Part shown: one piece after another, positions 1 to 6,348 of the stretch
How positions within the stretch are numbered: the first letter of the stretch is position 1
Layout of the letters: every line of letters begins with the position of its first letter
Source: DATLED01 sp035525495
GTDB lineage: Bacteria > Actinomycetota > Acidimicrobiia > Acidimicrobiales > CADCTF01
DNA length: 10,716 nucleotides
Assembly: GCA_035525495.1 (NCBI GenBank)
Contig: DATLED010000014.1
Location: 1-10,716, forward strand
Direction of reading: 5' to 3'
Notes under the pieces: model-generated
The model's input: the letters and a program-made list of their open reading frames with translations, nothing else
Told to the model about the DNA's origin: nothing
The model's database searches: none
Program-made: the position numbers and the translations under genes

Positions 1-359
1 CGGTTACACCGATTCCATTTCGCGAGGACGAGCTCGCAGCGGTCAGCTTCAACGCGGAGGGCCTCGTGCCCGCAATCGTACAGGAGCACGGAACCGGCCA
101 GGTACTGATGATGGCGTGGATGAACGACGAGTCGCTGCGCAAGACGCTGGAGACGGGCCGCACGTGGTTCTGGAGCCGCTCGCGCCAGGAGTACTGGTGC
201 AAGGGCGAGACGTCGGGCGACCGCCAGTTCGTCCGCCAGGCGTTCTACGACTGCGACGGCGACACCCTGCTCCTCGTGGTCGAGCAGGAGGGCCGGGGCG
301 CCTGCCACACCGGCGAGCGGAGCTGTTTCTACCGGTCCTTTAGTGACGATCAGACCTAG
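1..359 (+). CDS. hisI: Phosphoribosyl-AMP cyclohydrolase, 5' end outside window
   Basis: HisI hydrolyses the purine ring of phosphoribosyl-AMP, the third step of histidine synthesis, in the cytoplasm. The reading frame is open from base 3 to the edge with no stop, and the residues before the GTG at 66 (PFREDELAAVSFNAEGLVPA) already match the family N-terminus, so that GTG is internal and the true start lies upstream. Family motifs follow in order: IVQEHGTGQVLMMAWMN, the WSRSRQEYWCKGETSG block, the metal-binding DCDGDT (near 249-266) and GACHTGERSC (near 300-326), whose cysteines with the one in DCDGD fit the known zinc site. The protein is of the short monofunctional type, with no HisE domain fused at the C-terminus. 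Its last 17 bases overlap trpE, which suggests translational coupling of histidine and tryptophan genes. Identification is secure. Confidence 0.95.
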   Translation, partial: VTPIPFREDELAAVSFNAEGLVPAIVQEHGTGQVLMMAWMNDESLRKTLETGRTWFWSRSRQEYWCKGETSGDRQFVRQAFYDCDGDTLLLVVEQEGRGACHTGERSCFYRSFSDDQT

Positions 360-1866
360 CCGGGCGGACTTCCACGCCCTCGCTGCGGGCCACACCGTCC
401 TGCCCGTCTGGCAGGAGGTCGTCGCCGACCTGGAGACGCCGGTTTCGGCCTTCCTGAAGCTCGTCGGCCCGACGGGCAGCGGGTTCCTGCTGGAGTCGGT
501 CGAGAACGGCAACACGTGGGGCCGGTTCTCCTTCGTCGGGCGCGACCCGTCGCTGGTCCTGGTCGCGAGGGGAGGGGTCATCGAGGTCGACGGCCGGCTG
601 CCCGAGGGCGTGCCCCTCGACCGCGGCGTGCTGGCTGCCCTCGACGCCCTGCTGGACGTGTACCGCTCGCCCGTCCTGGGCGACCTGCCGCCCCTGCACG
701 GCGGCATCGTGGGCTACCTCGGCTACGACGTCGTGCGCGAGGTCGAGCGCTTGCCCGACGTGCCCGCCGATGACCACGGCCTGCCCGACGCCGTCCTCTG
801 CGTCATCGGCGATCTCGCCGCCTACGACCACTGGCGGCAGCGGGTCACGCTCGTCACCAACGTCGTCGTCGGCGGCGGGTGGGGCGAGGCCGAGCTGGAC
901 GTCGCCTACGACGCCGCGCAGCGCCGCCTCGACGAGCTCGCCACCGACGGCGCCCGTCCCCTCGACGAGCCGGTGCTGCTCCCACCGGATCCGACCGACG
1001 AGCTGCCCGACGTCAAGCGGACGGTCGGGACCGAGACCTACGCCCGCGCGGTTGCCGTCGCCAAGGAGCACATCCTCGCCGGGGACGTCTTCCAGGTCGT
1101 GCTGTCGCAGCGGTTCGACCTCGATCTCGACGCCGACCCCTTCGACCTCTACCGGTCGCTCCGACAGGTCAACCCGAGCCCGTACATGTACTTCGTGCGC
1201 CACCCGGAGGTCACCGTCGTCGGCTCGTCCCCCGAGCCGATGGTGCAGCTGCTCGACGGGCGGGTGATCTCGCGTCCGATCGCCGGCACCCGGCGTCGAG
1301 GACGCACCGACGAGGACGACCGCCGCATGGCCGGGGAGCTGTCCGAGGACCCCAAGGAGACGGCGGAGCACATCATGCTCGTCGACCTCGCCCGCAACGA
1401 CGTCGGCCGGGTCGTCGACTTCGGGACCGAGCACGTCGACGAGCTGCTGACACTCGAGTACTACAGCCACGTCATGCACCTCACGTCGCAGGTCTCGGGA
1501 CGGTTGCGGGCGGGGCTCGGCCCCATCGACGTGCTCCGGGCGACGCTCCCCGCGGGCACGGTGTCGGGCGCGCCGAAGGTCCGGGCGATGGAGATCATCG
1601 ACTCGCTCGAGCCGACGAAGCGGGGTCCGTACGCCGGCGTCGTGGGGTACTTCGACTTCTCGGGCAACCTCGACACCGCCATCGCCATCCGGACGATGCT
1701 CGTGCGCCCGAACGGCGTGGCGTCCGTGCAAGCGGGCGCCGGAATCGTCGCCGACAGCGACGCGGCGTTGGAAGACCTCGAGTGCCGCAACAAGGCTGCG
1801 GCGCTGCTTGCCGCCGTGCCCGCAGCCCGACGCATGACGGCGGCCAGACGCGCCGCCGCCGTGTGA
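343..1866 (+). CDS. trpE: Anthranilate synthase component I
   Basis: TrpE (507 aa, full family length) converts chorismate and ammonia to anthranilate, the first committed step to tryptophan; ammonia normally comes from a TrpG glutaminase partner, which is not in this window. The GTG start at 343 lies inside hisI and gives the expected N-terminus (SRADFHALAAGHTVLPVWQE). The N-terminal half carries the LLES element (residues 49-52) known for tryptophan feedback binding. The chorismate-binding half shows NPSPYMYF (277-284), GSSPEP (294-299), RPIAGTRRRG (from 311), EHIMLVDLARNDVGR (342-356), GTVSGAPKVRAMEII (405-419) and VQAGAGIV (from 462). All the conserved blocks are present, so an active, feedback-inhibited enzyme is likely. 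TrpE is favoured over PabB or a salicylate synthase by the LLES element and the neighbouring trp genes. No leader peptide or attenuator is possible immediately upstream, since that DNA is hisI coding sequence. Confidence 0.96.
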   Translation: MTIRPSRADFHALAAGHTVLPVWQEVVADLETPVSAFLKLVGPTGSGFLLESVENGNTWGRFSFVGRDPSLVLVARGGVIEVDGRLPEGVPLDRGVLAALDALLDVYRSPVLGDLPPLHGGIVGYLGYDVVREVERLPDVPADDHGLPDAVLCVIGDLAAYDHWRQRVTLVTNVVVGGGWGEAELDVAYDAAQRRLDELATDGARPLDEPVLLPPDPTDELPDVKRTVGTETYARAVAVAKEHILAGDVFQVVLSQRFDLDLDADPFDLYRSLRQVNPSPYMYFVRHPEVTVVGSSPEPMVQLLDGRVISRPIAGTRRRGRTDEDDRRMAGELSEDPKETAEHIMLVDLARNDVGRVVDFGTEHVDELLTLEYYSHVMHLTSQVSGRLRAGLGPIDVLRATLPAGTVSGAPKVRAMEIIDSLEPTKRGPYAGVVGYFDFSGNLDTAIAIRTMLVRPNGVASVQAGAGIVADSDAALEDLECRNKAAALLAAVPAARRMTAARRAAAV

Positions 1867-2738
1867 TGACGCCGTTCTGGGTCGGGGCGCCGCGCGACGT
1901 GGTCCGAGTGAGCGGCCCAGACGCGGTCACGTTCCTGCAGGGACAGGTGAGCCAGGACGTCGCCGCGTTGGCGATCGGGTCGTCGGCGTGGTCGTTCGTC
2001 CTCCAGCCCCAGGGCAAGGTCGACGCCTGGTTCCGCGCCACCCGAACGGCGGACGACGAGCTCGTGCTCGACGTGGACGGTGGTTTCGGCGACGCCCTCG
2101 TCGCCCGCCTCGAGCGCTTCAAGCTCCGCACCAGGGCGGATTTCGAGCGCCTCGACTGGCGCTGCCTCGCCGTCCGCGGCACCCCCCCATCCCCCCGACC
2201 CCCCGCTTTCGAGCGCGAATGGTCGCCAGGCGGCGCGCTCGTGCTCGAAAGCGGGTGGGGGGTTGCGGGGTTCGACCTCCTCGGCCCCGATCCCCAGCCG
2301 CCCGACGGCGTCACCGGGGGGACGGTCGAGCAGTACGAGGCGCTCCGGATCGAGTGCGGCGTCCCGGCGATGGGTCGCGAGCTCACGGATCGGACGATCC
2401 CCGCGGAGGCCGGGGTGGTCGACCGGTCGGTGAGCTTCACCAAGGGCTGCTACACCGGCCAGGAGCTCGTGGCGCGGATCGACAGCCGCGGTGGGAACGT
2501 GCCCCGCCGGCTTCGGGGCCTCGTGCTCGACGGAGATGGCCTCCCGGCCGACGGCACGCCATTGACGATCGAGGGCGAGGAGGTCGGCACCGTCACGAGC
2601 GCCGCCCGCTCCGAGCGACTCGACGCCGCCGTGGCCCTCGCCTACGTGAAGCGGGACGTCGACGTCCCCACCGGCGGTGAGGTGGACGGGAGGGTGGCAC
2701 GGATCGAGCCCCTCCCGCTCCTACGCTCCTCGTCGTGA
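1866..2738 (+). CDS. ygfZ: YgfZ/GcvT-like folate-binding protein
   Basis: This 290-aa protein belongs to the YgfZ/GcvT-fold family, whose members bind folate and support iron-sulfur cluster enzymes. The signature KGCYTGQE is at residues 193-200 and is followed by LVARIDSRGGNVPRRLRGL, typical of YgfZ rather than the glycine-cleavage T protein. The N-terminal half (VSGPDAVTFLQGQVSQDV, then LQPQGKVDAWFRA) matches the fold's substrate-binding part. The ATG at 1866 overlaps the trpE stop (TGATG) and gives the standard N-terminus; a longer frame running further upstream is out of frame with trpE and is not real. No clear ribosome-binding site is seen, so translation probably depends on coupling to trpE. 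The middle (about residues 105-135) is Pro/Gly-rich and coincides with C- and G-tracts and an inverted repeat in the DNA. The role in this organism is inferred from the family only. Confidence 0.88.
   Translation: MTPFWVGAPRDVVRVSGPDAVTFLQGQVSQDVAALAIGSSAWSFVLQPQGKVDAWFRATRTADDELVLDVDGGFGDALVARLERFKLRTRADFERLDWRCLAVRGTPPSPRPPAFEREWSPGGALVLESGWGVAGFDLLGPDPQPPDGVTGGTVEQYEALRIECGVPAMGRELTDRTIPAEAGVVDRSVSFTKGCYTGQELVARIDSRGGNVPRRLRGLVLDGDGLPADGTPLTIEGEEVGTVTSAARSERLDAAVALAYVKRDVDVPTGGEVDGRVARIEPLPLLRSSS
2182..2270. repeat. Inverted repeat with C-tract and G-tract flanks inside ygfZ
   Basis: CCCGCTTTCGAGC at 2202-2214 is perfectly complementary to GCTCGAAAGCGGG at 2243-2255; the stem extends inward to 2218/2239 with one G-T wobble, leaving a loop of 20 bases. 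Outside the left arm are runs of 7, 6 and 6 C (2182-2204); outside the right arm are G runs (2257-2262 and 2267-2270). On the minus strand, 2182-2204 meets the usual G-quadruplex pattern if the 7-G run is split as 3+1+3. The reading frame stays open through it. Whether it is structural, a dispersed element or chance cannot be told from one copy. Confidence 0.7.
2722..2727 (+). promoter_or_regulatory. Candidate -10 box of a leaderless promoter before the lipoprotein gene
   Basis: TACGCT lies 7 bases before the GTG at 2735, inside the 3' end of ygfZ. An actinobacterial TANNNT -10 box at this distance would start transcription at or next to the start codon, giving a leaderless mRNA. No TTGACA-like -35 is evident and no Shine-Dalgarno sequence precedes the GTG. 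This is inference from motif and spacing, strengthened by similar boxes before trpC and the glycosylase gene. Confidence 0.35.
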
Positions 2739-3679
2739 GGTCCGTCCGCCCGGCTGTCTGCGCCGTCGCGCTCGCGCTGGCGACGGCCGGGTGCGAGGCC
2801 AAGACGGTGGCGCCGCTCCCGCCGGCACCGAAGGTCGCGGAAACGACGACGACCGCGGTGGTCGACTACAGCGGTGTCGCCCTCGCGGGCGTCCCCGGCC
2901 GGACGACCACCACGATCGCGATCGGTCCCGGCAAGGCGAGCCTCGAGGGTTCCGTCACCGGGCCGGAGGGACCGGTCGGCGGCGCCGTCGTGCACGCCGA
3001 GCGCCTCGTCGGTGACGCCTCGGCGACCGTCGACGTGCTCACCGGCGCGGACGGCCGCTACGTGATCCCGAACGTGCTCGGTGGGCGCTACCGACTGCGG
3101 GCGTGGAAGCAGGCGCCCGACAACCTCGCCCTCGTCGAGCCGCAGGTGTTCTTCCTCGAGGGCAGCGAGAAGAAGGCGGGGAACCTCACGCTCACCCGCT
3201 ACCAGGGCGTGTTCGTCACCGCCGCCATCGCCCCGGATCCGCCACTGATCGAGACCCCCTCCAACCTCGTCCTGCAGGTCGTGGACCGTGCGGTCGACGC
3301 AAACGGCATCGTCCGTTCGGTGGCGATCCCGGCCGTGCGGGCCGAGCTCTTCGGGACGGGGGACTGGCGGGTGCAGACCCCGGTGGTGACGACGAGCGAC
3401 GCCGGGGGTCGCGCCCGCTGGACGCTCGAGTGCCGGCGCGTCGGTCCGCAGCCGCTGTCGGTCGTGATCGGCGAGACCTCGACGTTCAAGCTGAACCTCC
3501 CTGCGTGCACCGTGCCGCCTCCGACCGGTGACGAGATCGAAGCGCCGCCGGACACGACCTCGACGACTTCGACCGGCACCCCTGCAGGCTCGTCGACGTC
3601 GACGACGGCGCGCCCCGCCACGACGACGACATCGGCACCGGGACGGCCGTCGTCGTCGACGACCACCACCGCCCCCTGA
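2735..3679 (+). CDS. Predicted lipoprotein with carboxypeptidase-regulatory-like domain and Thr-rich tail
   Basis: The function of this 314-aa protein is not recognised. The N-terminus is a signal peptide (MRSVRP, then a hydrophobic stretch) ending in ATAGC with Cys20, a plausible but not canonical lipobox because position -3 is Thr. A Thr/Pro-rich segment with two TTTT runs follows (about 38-62). Residues about 67-125 resemble a carboxypeptidase-regulatory-like beta-sandwich (ASLEGSVTGPEGPVGGAVV, then GADGRYVIPNVLGGRYRLRAW). A second, Ig-like region spans about 140-258, with Cys233 and Cys258 as a possible disulfide. Residues 270-314 are almost only Ser, Thr, Pro, Ala and Gly. No transmembrane helix or sorting signal is seen at the C-terminus. 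The GTG overlaps the ygfZ stop (GTGA). The protein is predicted to sit on the outer face of the cytoplasmic membrane. Any link to tryptophan metabolism is positional only. Confidence 0.8.
   Translation: MRSVRPAVCAVALALATAGCEAKTVAPLPPAPKVAETTTTAVVDYSGVALAGVPGRTTTTIAIGPGKASLEGSVTGPEGPVGGAVVHAERLVGDASATVDVLTGADGRYVIPNVLGGRYRLRAWKQAPDNLALVEPQVFFLEGSEKKAGNLTLTRYQGVFVTAAIAPDPPLIETPSNLVLQVVDRAVDANGIVRSVAIPAVRAELFGTGDWRVQTPVVTTSDAGGRARWTLECRRVGPQPLSVVIGETSTFKLNLPACTVPPPTGDEIEAPPDTTSTTSTGTPAGSSTSTTARPATTTTSAPGRPSSSTTTTAP
3554..3676 (+). repeat. Low-complexity Thr/Ser-coding tract
   Basis: Irregular reiterations of ACG, TCG and GAC units encode the Ser/Thr-rich C-terminal tail (residues 274-314) of the lipoprotein. 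Typical runs are ACGACCTCGACGACTTCG and TCGTCGTCGACGACCACC. The tract is imperfect, without a fixed unit length, and is likely to vary in length between relatives. Confidence 0.75.
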
Positions 3680-3698
3680 GCTCGGGAGGGCTCCAGGC

Positions 3699-3718
3699 GC
3701 GCTCGGTAGGCTGAGCGT
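3699..3718 (+). promoter_or_regulatory. Candidate leaderless promoter and inverted repeat before trpC
   Basis: The 42-base gap between the lipoprotein gene and trpC holds TAGGCT (3707-3712), 9 bases before the trpC GTG, a spacing compatible with a start of transcription at or within about 3 bases of that codon. The same box lies within an inverted repeat: CGCTCGG (3700-3706) pairs with CTGAGCG (3711-3717) with one G-T pair, leaving TAGG as loop. It could be an operator overlapping the -10 box, or an mRNA hairpin in read-through transcripts. No U-tract follows, so it is not an ordinary intrinsic terminator. No good ribosome-binding site is seen for trpC. Confidence 0.4.
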
Positions 3719-3721
3719 CCC

Positions 3722-4507
3722 GTGGCCACGTACCTCGACGCCATCCTGGCGGCCCATCGCGCCCGCGCCGACGCCGACCGGCGGGTGCTCGAACGCCTCG
3801 TCGGCCAGGCCCACCGAGCGGCGCCCGTCCGCGACTTCGCCGCCGCCTTGCGTCCCGCCGACGGACGGATCGCCGTGATCGCCGAGATCAAGCGCCGCTC
3901 GCCGAGCAAGGGGGCGCTCGCTCCCGACCTCGTCCCGGGCGTTCTGGCCGAGCGGTACCACGCCGGGGGCGCGGCTGCCCTTTCGGTGCTCACCGACGAG
4001 GAGCACTTCGGCGGGTCAGCCGCCGACCTCGTCGAGGCGCGCTCCGCGGTCGATCTGCCGGTGCTGCGCAAGGACTTCACGGTCGCTGCGGTCGATGTCG
4101 CCGATGCGCGGTTCATGGGCGCCGACGCGGTCTTGCTGATCGTCGCAGCCCTCGACGACGCCGAGCTCCGCGACCTCCACGCGCTGGCGTCCGAGCTGGG
4201 CCTCGCGGTGCTGGTCGAGGCCCACGACGAGGCCGAGGTCGAGCGGGCGCTCGTCGCGGGCGCTTCCATCGTCGGCGTCAACCAGCGCGACCTGTTCACC
4301 TTCGAGGTCGACACGGATCGCGCCGTGCGGGTTGCCTCCGTGATCCCCGACGACGTGATCAAGGTCGCCGAGTCCGGGATCCGCAGCGCCGGCGATGCCG
4401 CCCGCCTCGCCGCCGCCGGCTACCACGCCGTCCTCGTCGGCGAGCACCTCGTCACCAGTGGCGATCCCGGCGCCGCCATCCGAGAGCTCGTGGCTGCGTG
4501 TTCGTGA
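3722..4507 (+). CDS. trpC: Indole-3-glycerol phosphate synthase
   Basis: TrpC (261 aa, normal length) closes the indole ring, turning carboxyphenylamino-deoxyribulose phosphate into indole-3-glycerol phosphate in the cytoplasm. The TIM-barrel signatures are in order: the VIAEIKRRSPSKG block with Glu55 and Lys57, RYHAGGAAALSVLTDEEHFGG, LRKDFTV with the catalytic Lys117, LVEAHDEAEVERAL, IVGVNQRDLFTF, KVAESGI and AVLVGEHLV near the C-terminus. The GTG start gives the usual N-terminal helix (MATYLDAILAAHRARADADR). The gene ends with a 10-base overlap into trpF. The phosphoribosylanthranilate isomerase is a separate protein here, unlike the fused TrpCF of enteric bacteria. Confidence 0.96.
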   Translation: MATYLDAILAAHRARADADRRVLERLVGQAHRAAPVRDFAAALRPADGRIAVIAEIKRRSPSKGALAPDLVPGVLAERYHAGGAAALSVLTDEEHFGGSAADLVEARSAVDLPVLRKDFTVAAVDVADARFMGADAVLLIVAALDDAELRDLHALASELGLAVLVEAHDEAEVERALVAGASIVGVNQRDLFTFEVDTDRAVRVASVIPDDVIKVAESGIRSAGDAARLAAAGYHAVLVGEHLVTSGDPGAAIRELVAACS

Positions 4508-5154
4508 AGATCTGCGGCACGACGAGCGAGGAGGACGCGCTCCTCGCCGTCGCCATGGGGGCCGACGCCGTCGGGTTCATCTTCGCCCCGTCGCCCCGCC
4601 AGATCGCGCCCGTTCTCGCGGGTGACATCGCCAAACGCCTGCCGCCCGAGGTCCTCACGGTCGGGGTGTTCCGCGACCAGTCCCCCCAGCGGGTCGTCGA
4701 GATCATGGAGCAGTCGGGCCTCCGCGCGGCCCAGCTCCACGGGCGCGAGACGCCCGAGGACACCACGTGGGTGCGCCGCCGCGTCCGCACGGTGATCAAG
4801 TGCTTCGCCGCGGGCGAGGCGGCCGTCACCGACGCGGCGCGCTACGGCGCCGACGTGATCCTCCTGGACGCCGCGACGCCGGGGTCTGGCCAGGTCTTCG
4901 ACTGGCGCCTCGCCGAGGGGGTCCCCGCCGGTCAGCGACTGCTCCTCGCCGGAGGTCTCGATGCCGGAAACGTCGCCGAGGCCATCGCCAAGGTGCACCC
5001 GTGGGGCGTCGACGCGATCACGGGAACCGAGTCCGCCCTCGGGAAGAAGGATCCGCGCAAGCTGCGAGCGTTCATCTCCGCCGCCAAGGCCGCGGCCCAC
5101 GTCGAGTACCAAGGTGAGGGCGCTGGGCCCTACGATTGGCAGGAGGACCTCTAG
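4498..5154 (+). CDS. trpF: Phosphoribosylanthranilate isomerase
   Basis: TrpF (218 aa) catalyses the Amadori rearrangement of phosphoribosylanthranilate, just before the TrpC step. The general base Cys6 sits in VKICG and the general acid Asp124 in VILLDA; LLLAGGLDAGNVAEAI and GVDAITGTESALGKKDP match the phosphate-binding part of the barrel. The GTG start at 4498 lies inside the end of trpC and gives a standard N-terminus. The last 20 or so residues (HVEYQGEGAGPYDWQEDL) extend slightly beyond the barrel. The TAG stop abuts the trpB ATG. Many actinobacteria lack trpF and use the bifunctional PriA/HisA instead, so a dedicated trpF in a hisI-trpE cluster is noteworthy. Confidence 0.94.
   Translation: MFVKICGTTSEEDALLAVAMGADAVGFIFAPSPRQIAPVLAGDIAKRLPPEVLTVGVFRDQSPQRVVEIMEQSGLRAAQLHGRETPEDTTWVRRRVRTVIKCFAAGEAAVTDAARYGADVILLDAATPGSGQVFDWRLAEGVPAGQRLLLAGGLDAGNVAEAIAKVHPWGVDAITGTESALGKKDPRKLRAFISAAKAAAHVEYQGEGAGPYDWQEDL
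5141..5146 (+). promoter_or_regulatory. Strong ribosome-binding site of trpB
   Basis: AGGAGG lies 8 bases before the trpB ATG and within the last codons of trpF. It is the only near-perfect Shine-Dalgarno sequence in the cluster and fixes the trpB start. It may raise TrpB synthesis above that of the upstream enzymes. TACGAT at 5131-5136 resembles a -10 box, but a transcript from it would start within this site, so I do not call it a promoter. Confidence 0.8.
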
Positions 5155-6348
5155 ATGTCGTCGTCGATGCAGCTTCCCGACCCCGGGGGGCGGTTCGGCG
5201 AGTTCGGCGGGCAGTACCTGCCGGAGTCGCTCGTGCCCGCCTGCCAGGAGCTCGAGGCCGCGTTCACCGAGGCGTGGTCCGACGACGGGTTCCGCAAGGA
5301 GTACTTCGACATCCTGCGCGACTACGCGGGACGCCCGACGCCGGTCACGGAGTGCAGCCGCCTCTCCGCAGAGCTCGGCGTGCGAGTTCTCCTCAAGCGC
5401 GAGGACCTCACGCACACGGGCTCGCACAAGATCAACAACGTCATCGGTCAGGCGCTGCTCACCCGCAAGATGGGGAAGCAGCGCGTGGTGGCCGAGACCG
5501 GTGCGGGTCAACACGGGGTGGCGACGGCGACGGCGTGCGCGCTGTTCGGTCTCGACTGCGTCGTCTACATGGGGGAGGTCGACGTCGAGCGCCAGGCCCT
5601 GAACGTGTTCCGCATGCAGCTGCTCGGCGCCGAGGTGCGTCCGGTGTCCTCGGGGAGCCGCACGTTGAAGGACGCCATCAACGAGGCGATGCGGGACTGG
5701 GTCGCGTCCGTCGAGACGACGCACTACTGCCTCGGCTCGGTGATGGGGCCGCACCCGTATCCGTGGATGGTGCGGGAGTTCCAGCGCATCGTCGGCGAGG
5801 AGGCGCGCGAGCAGTGCCACGCCATCCTCGATGGCGCCGACCCCGACTACGTCATCGCCTGCGTCGGCGGCGGATCCAACGCCGCGGGGACCTTCGCCGG
5901 CTTCGTCGACACGGAGGCGCAGCTGATCGGTGTCGAGCCGGCGGGCGGCGCCGCCATCACCCATGGCGTGCCGGGCGTCGTGCACGGATCGAAGTCGTTC
6001 CTGTTGCAGGACGAGCACGGGCAGGTCATCGAGGCCCACTCGATCTCCGCCGGCCTCGACTACCCCGGTGTCGGACCGGAGCACGCGCACCTCGCGTCGA
6101 TCGGCCGCGCCCGCTACGTCCCCGCGGCGGACGACGAAGTGCTCGACGCGCTGCAGTTGCTGTCGCGCACCGAGGGCATCATCCCGGCGCTCGAGCCCTC
6201 GCACGCGATCGCCTGGCTGGCCCGCGCCGCCCGCACCGGTGAGATCCCAGCGGGCTCGACGGTGATGGTCACGCTGTCGGGTCGCGGCGACAAGGACGCC
6301 CAGCAGGTCATGGAGATGCTCGGACCGCCCGAGGTCACGCCGCGGTGA
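5155..6348 (+). CDS. trpB: Tryptophan synthase beta chain
   Basis: TrpB (397 aa) condenses indole with L-serine using pyridoxal phosphate and works in an alpha2beta2 complex with TrpA. The N-terminus GRFGEFGGQYLPESLVPA is typical of the main TrpB1 class. The cofactor lysine is Lys92 in HTGSHKINN, the catalytic Glu114 is in ETGAGQHG, and the cofactor phosphate loop GGGSN is at residues 238-242. Other conserved blocks are VYMGEVD, GSRTLKDAINEA, SVMGPHPYP, SAGLDYPGVGPEH, EGIIPALEPSHA and LSGRGDKD. The start is supported by the AGGAGG site. The last 4 bases overlap trpA, the usual tight coupling for the two subunits. Confidence 0.97.
   Translation: MSSSMQLPDPGGRFGEFGGQYLPESLVPACQELEAAFTEAWSDDGFRKEYFDILRDYAGRPTPVTECSRLSAELGVRVLLKREDLTHTGSHKINNVIGQALLTRKMGKQRVVAETGAGQHGVATATACALFGLDCVVYMGEVDVERQALNVFRMQLLGAEVRPVSSGSRTLKDAINEAMRDWVASVETTHYCLGSVMGPHPYPWMVREFQRIVGEEAREQCHAILDGADPDYVIACVGGGSNAAGTFAGFVDTEAQLIGVEPAGGAAITHGVPGVVHGSKSFLLQDEHGQVIEAHSISAGLDYPGVGPEHAHLASIGRARYVPAADDEVLDALQLLSRTEGIIPALEPSHAIAWLARAARTGEIPAGSTVMVTLSGRGDKDAQQVMEMLGPPEVTPR
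6331..6335 (+). promoter_or_regulatory. Ribosome-binding site of trpA
   Basis: GAGGT lies 9 bases before the GTG at 6345 and inside the end of trpB. It supports that GTG, which overlaps the trpB stop as GTGA, as the trpA start. Confidence 0.5.

Noticed and set aside
66..359. hisI starting at the GTG at 66
   Set aside because: The frame stays open to the left edge and the residues before it match the HisI family, so the true start is outside the window.
340..1731. Long minus-strand open frame (463 codons) opposite trpE
   Set aside because: It is a shadow of the GC-rich codon pattern: composition is dominated by Arg, Val, Asp and Gly with no recognisable domain, and trpE is certain on the other strand.
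879..1865. Upstream extension of the ygfZ frame through trpE
   Set aside because: It reads trpE in the wrong frame and gives Arg/Pro-rich nonsense; the family N-terminus begins exactly at the ATG at 1866.
2182..2204. Frameshift in ygfZ caused by the C-tracts
   Set aside because: The frame is continuous through the tracts into the KGCYTGQE motif, so the gene is intact as given.
3554..3676. CRISPR or tandem repeat array
   Set aside because: The reiteration is irregular codon-level Thr/Ser sequence within a gene, with no spacers or fixed period.
3681..3698. Intrinsic terminator after the lipoprotein gene
   Set aside because: GGAG and CTCC leave a loop of only 2 bases and no T-run follows.
5131..5136. 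TACGAT as a trpB promoter
   Set aside because: A transcript starting 6-7 bases downstream would cut into the AGGAGG ribosome-binding site; it lies inside trpF and is more likely chance.
4420..6204. 594-codon minus-strand open frame opposite trpF and trpB
   Set aside because: Composition is typical of an antisense shadow in high-GC DNA, and both sense genes are unambiguous enzymes.
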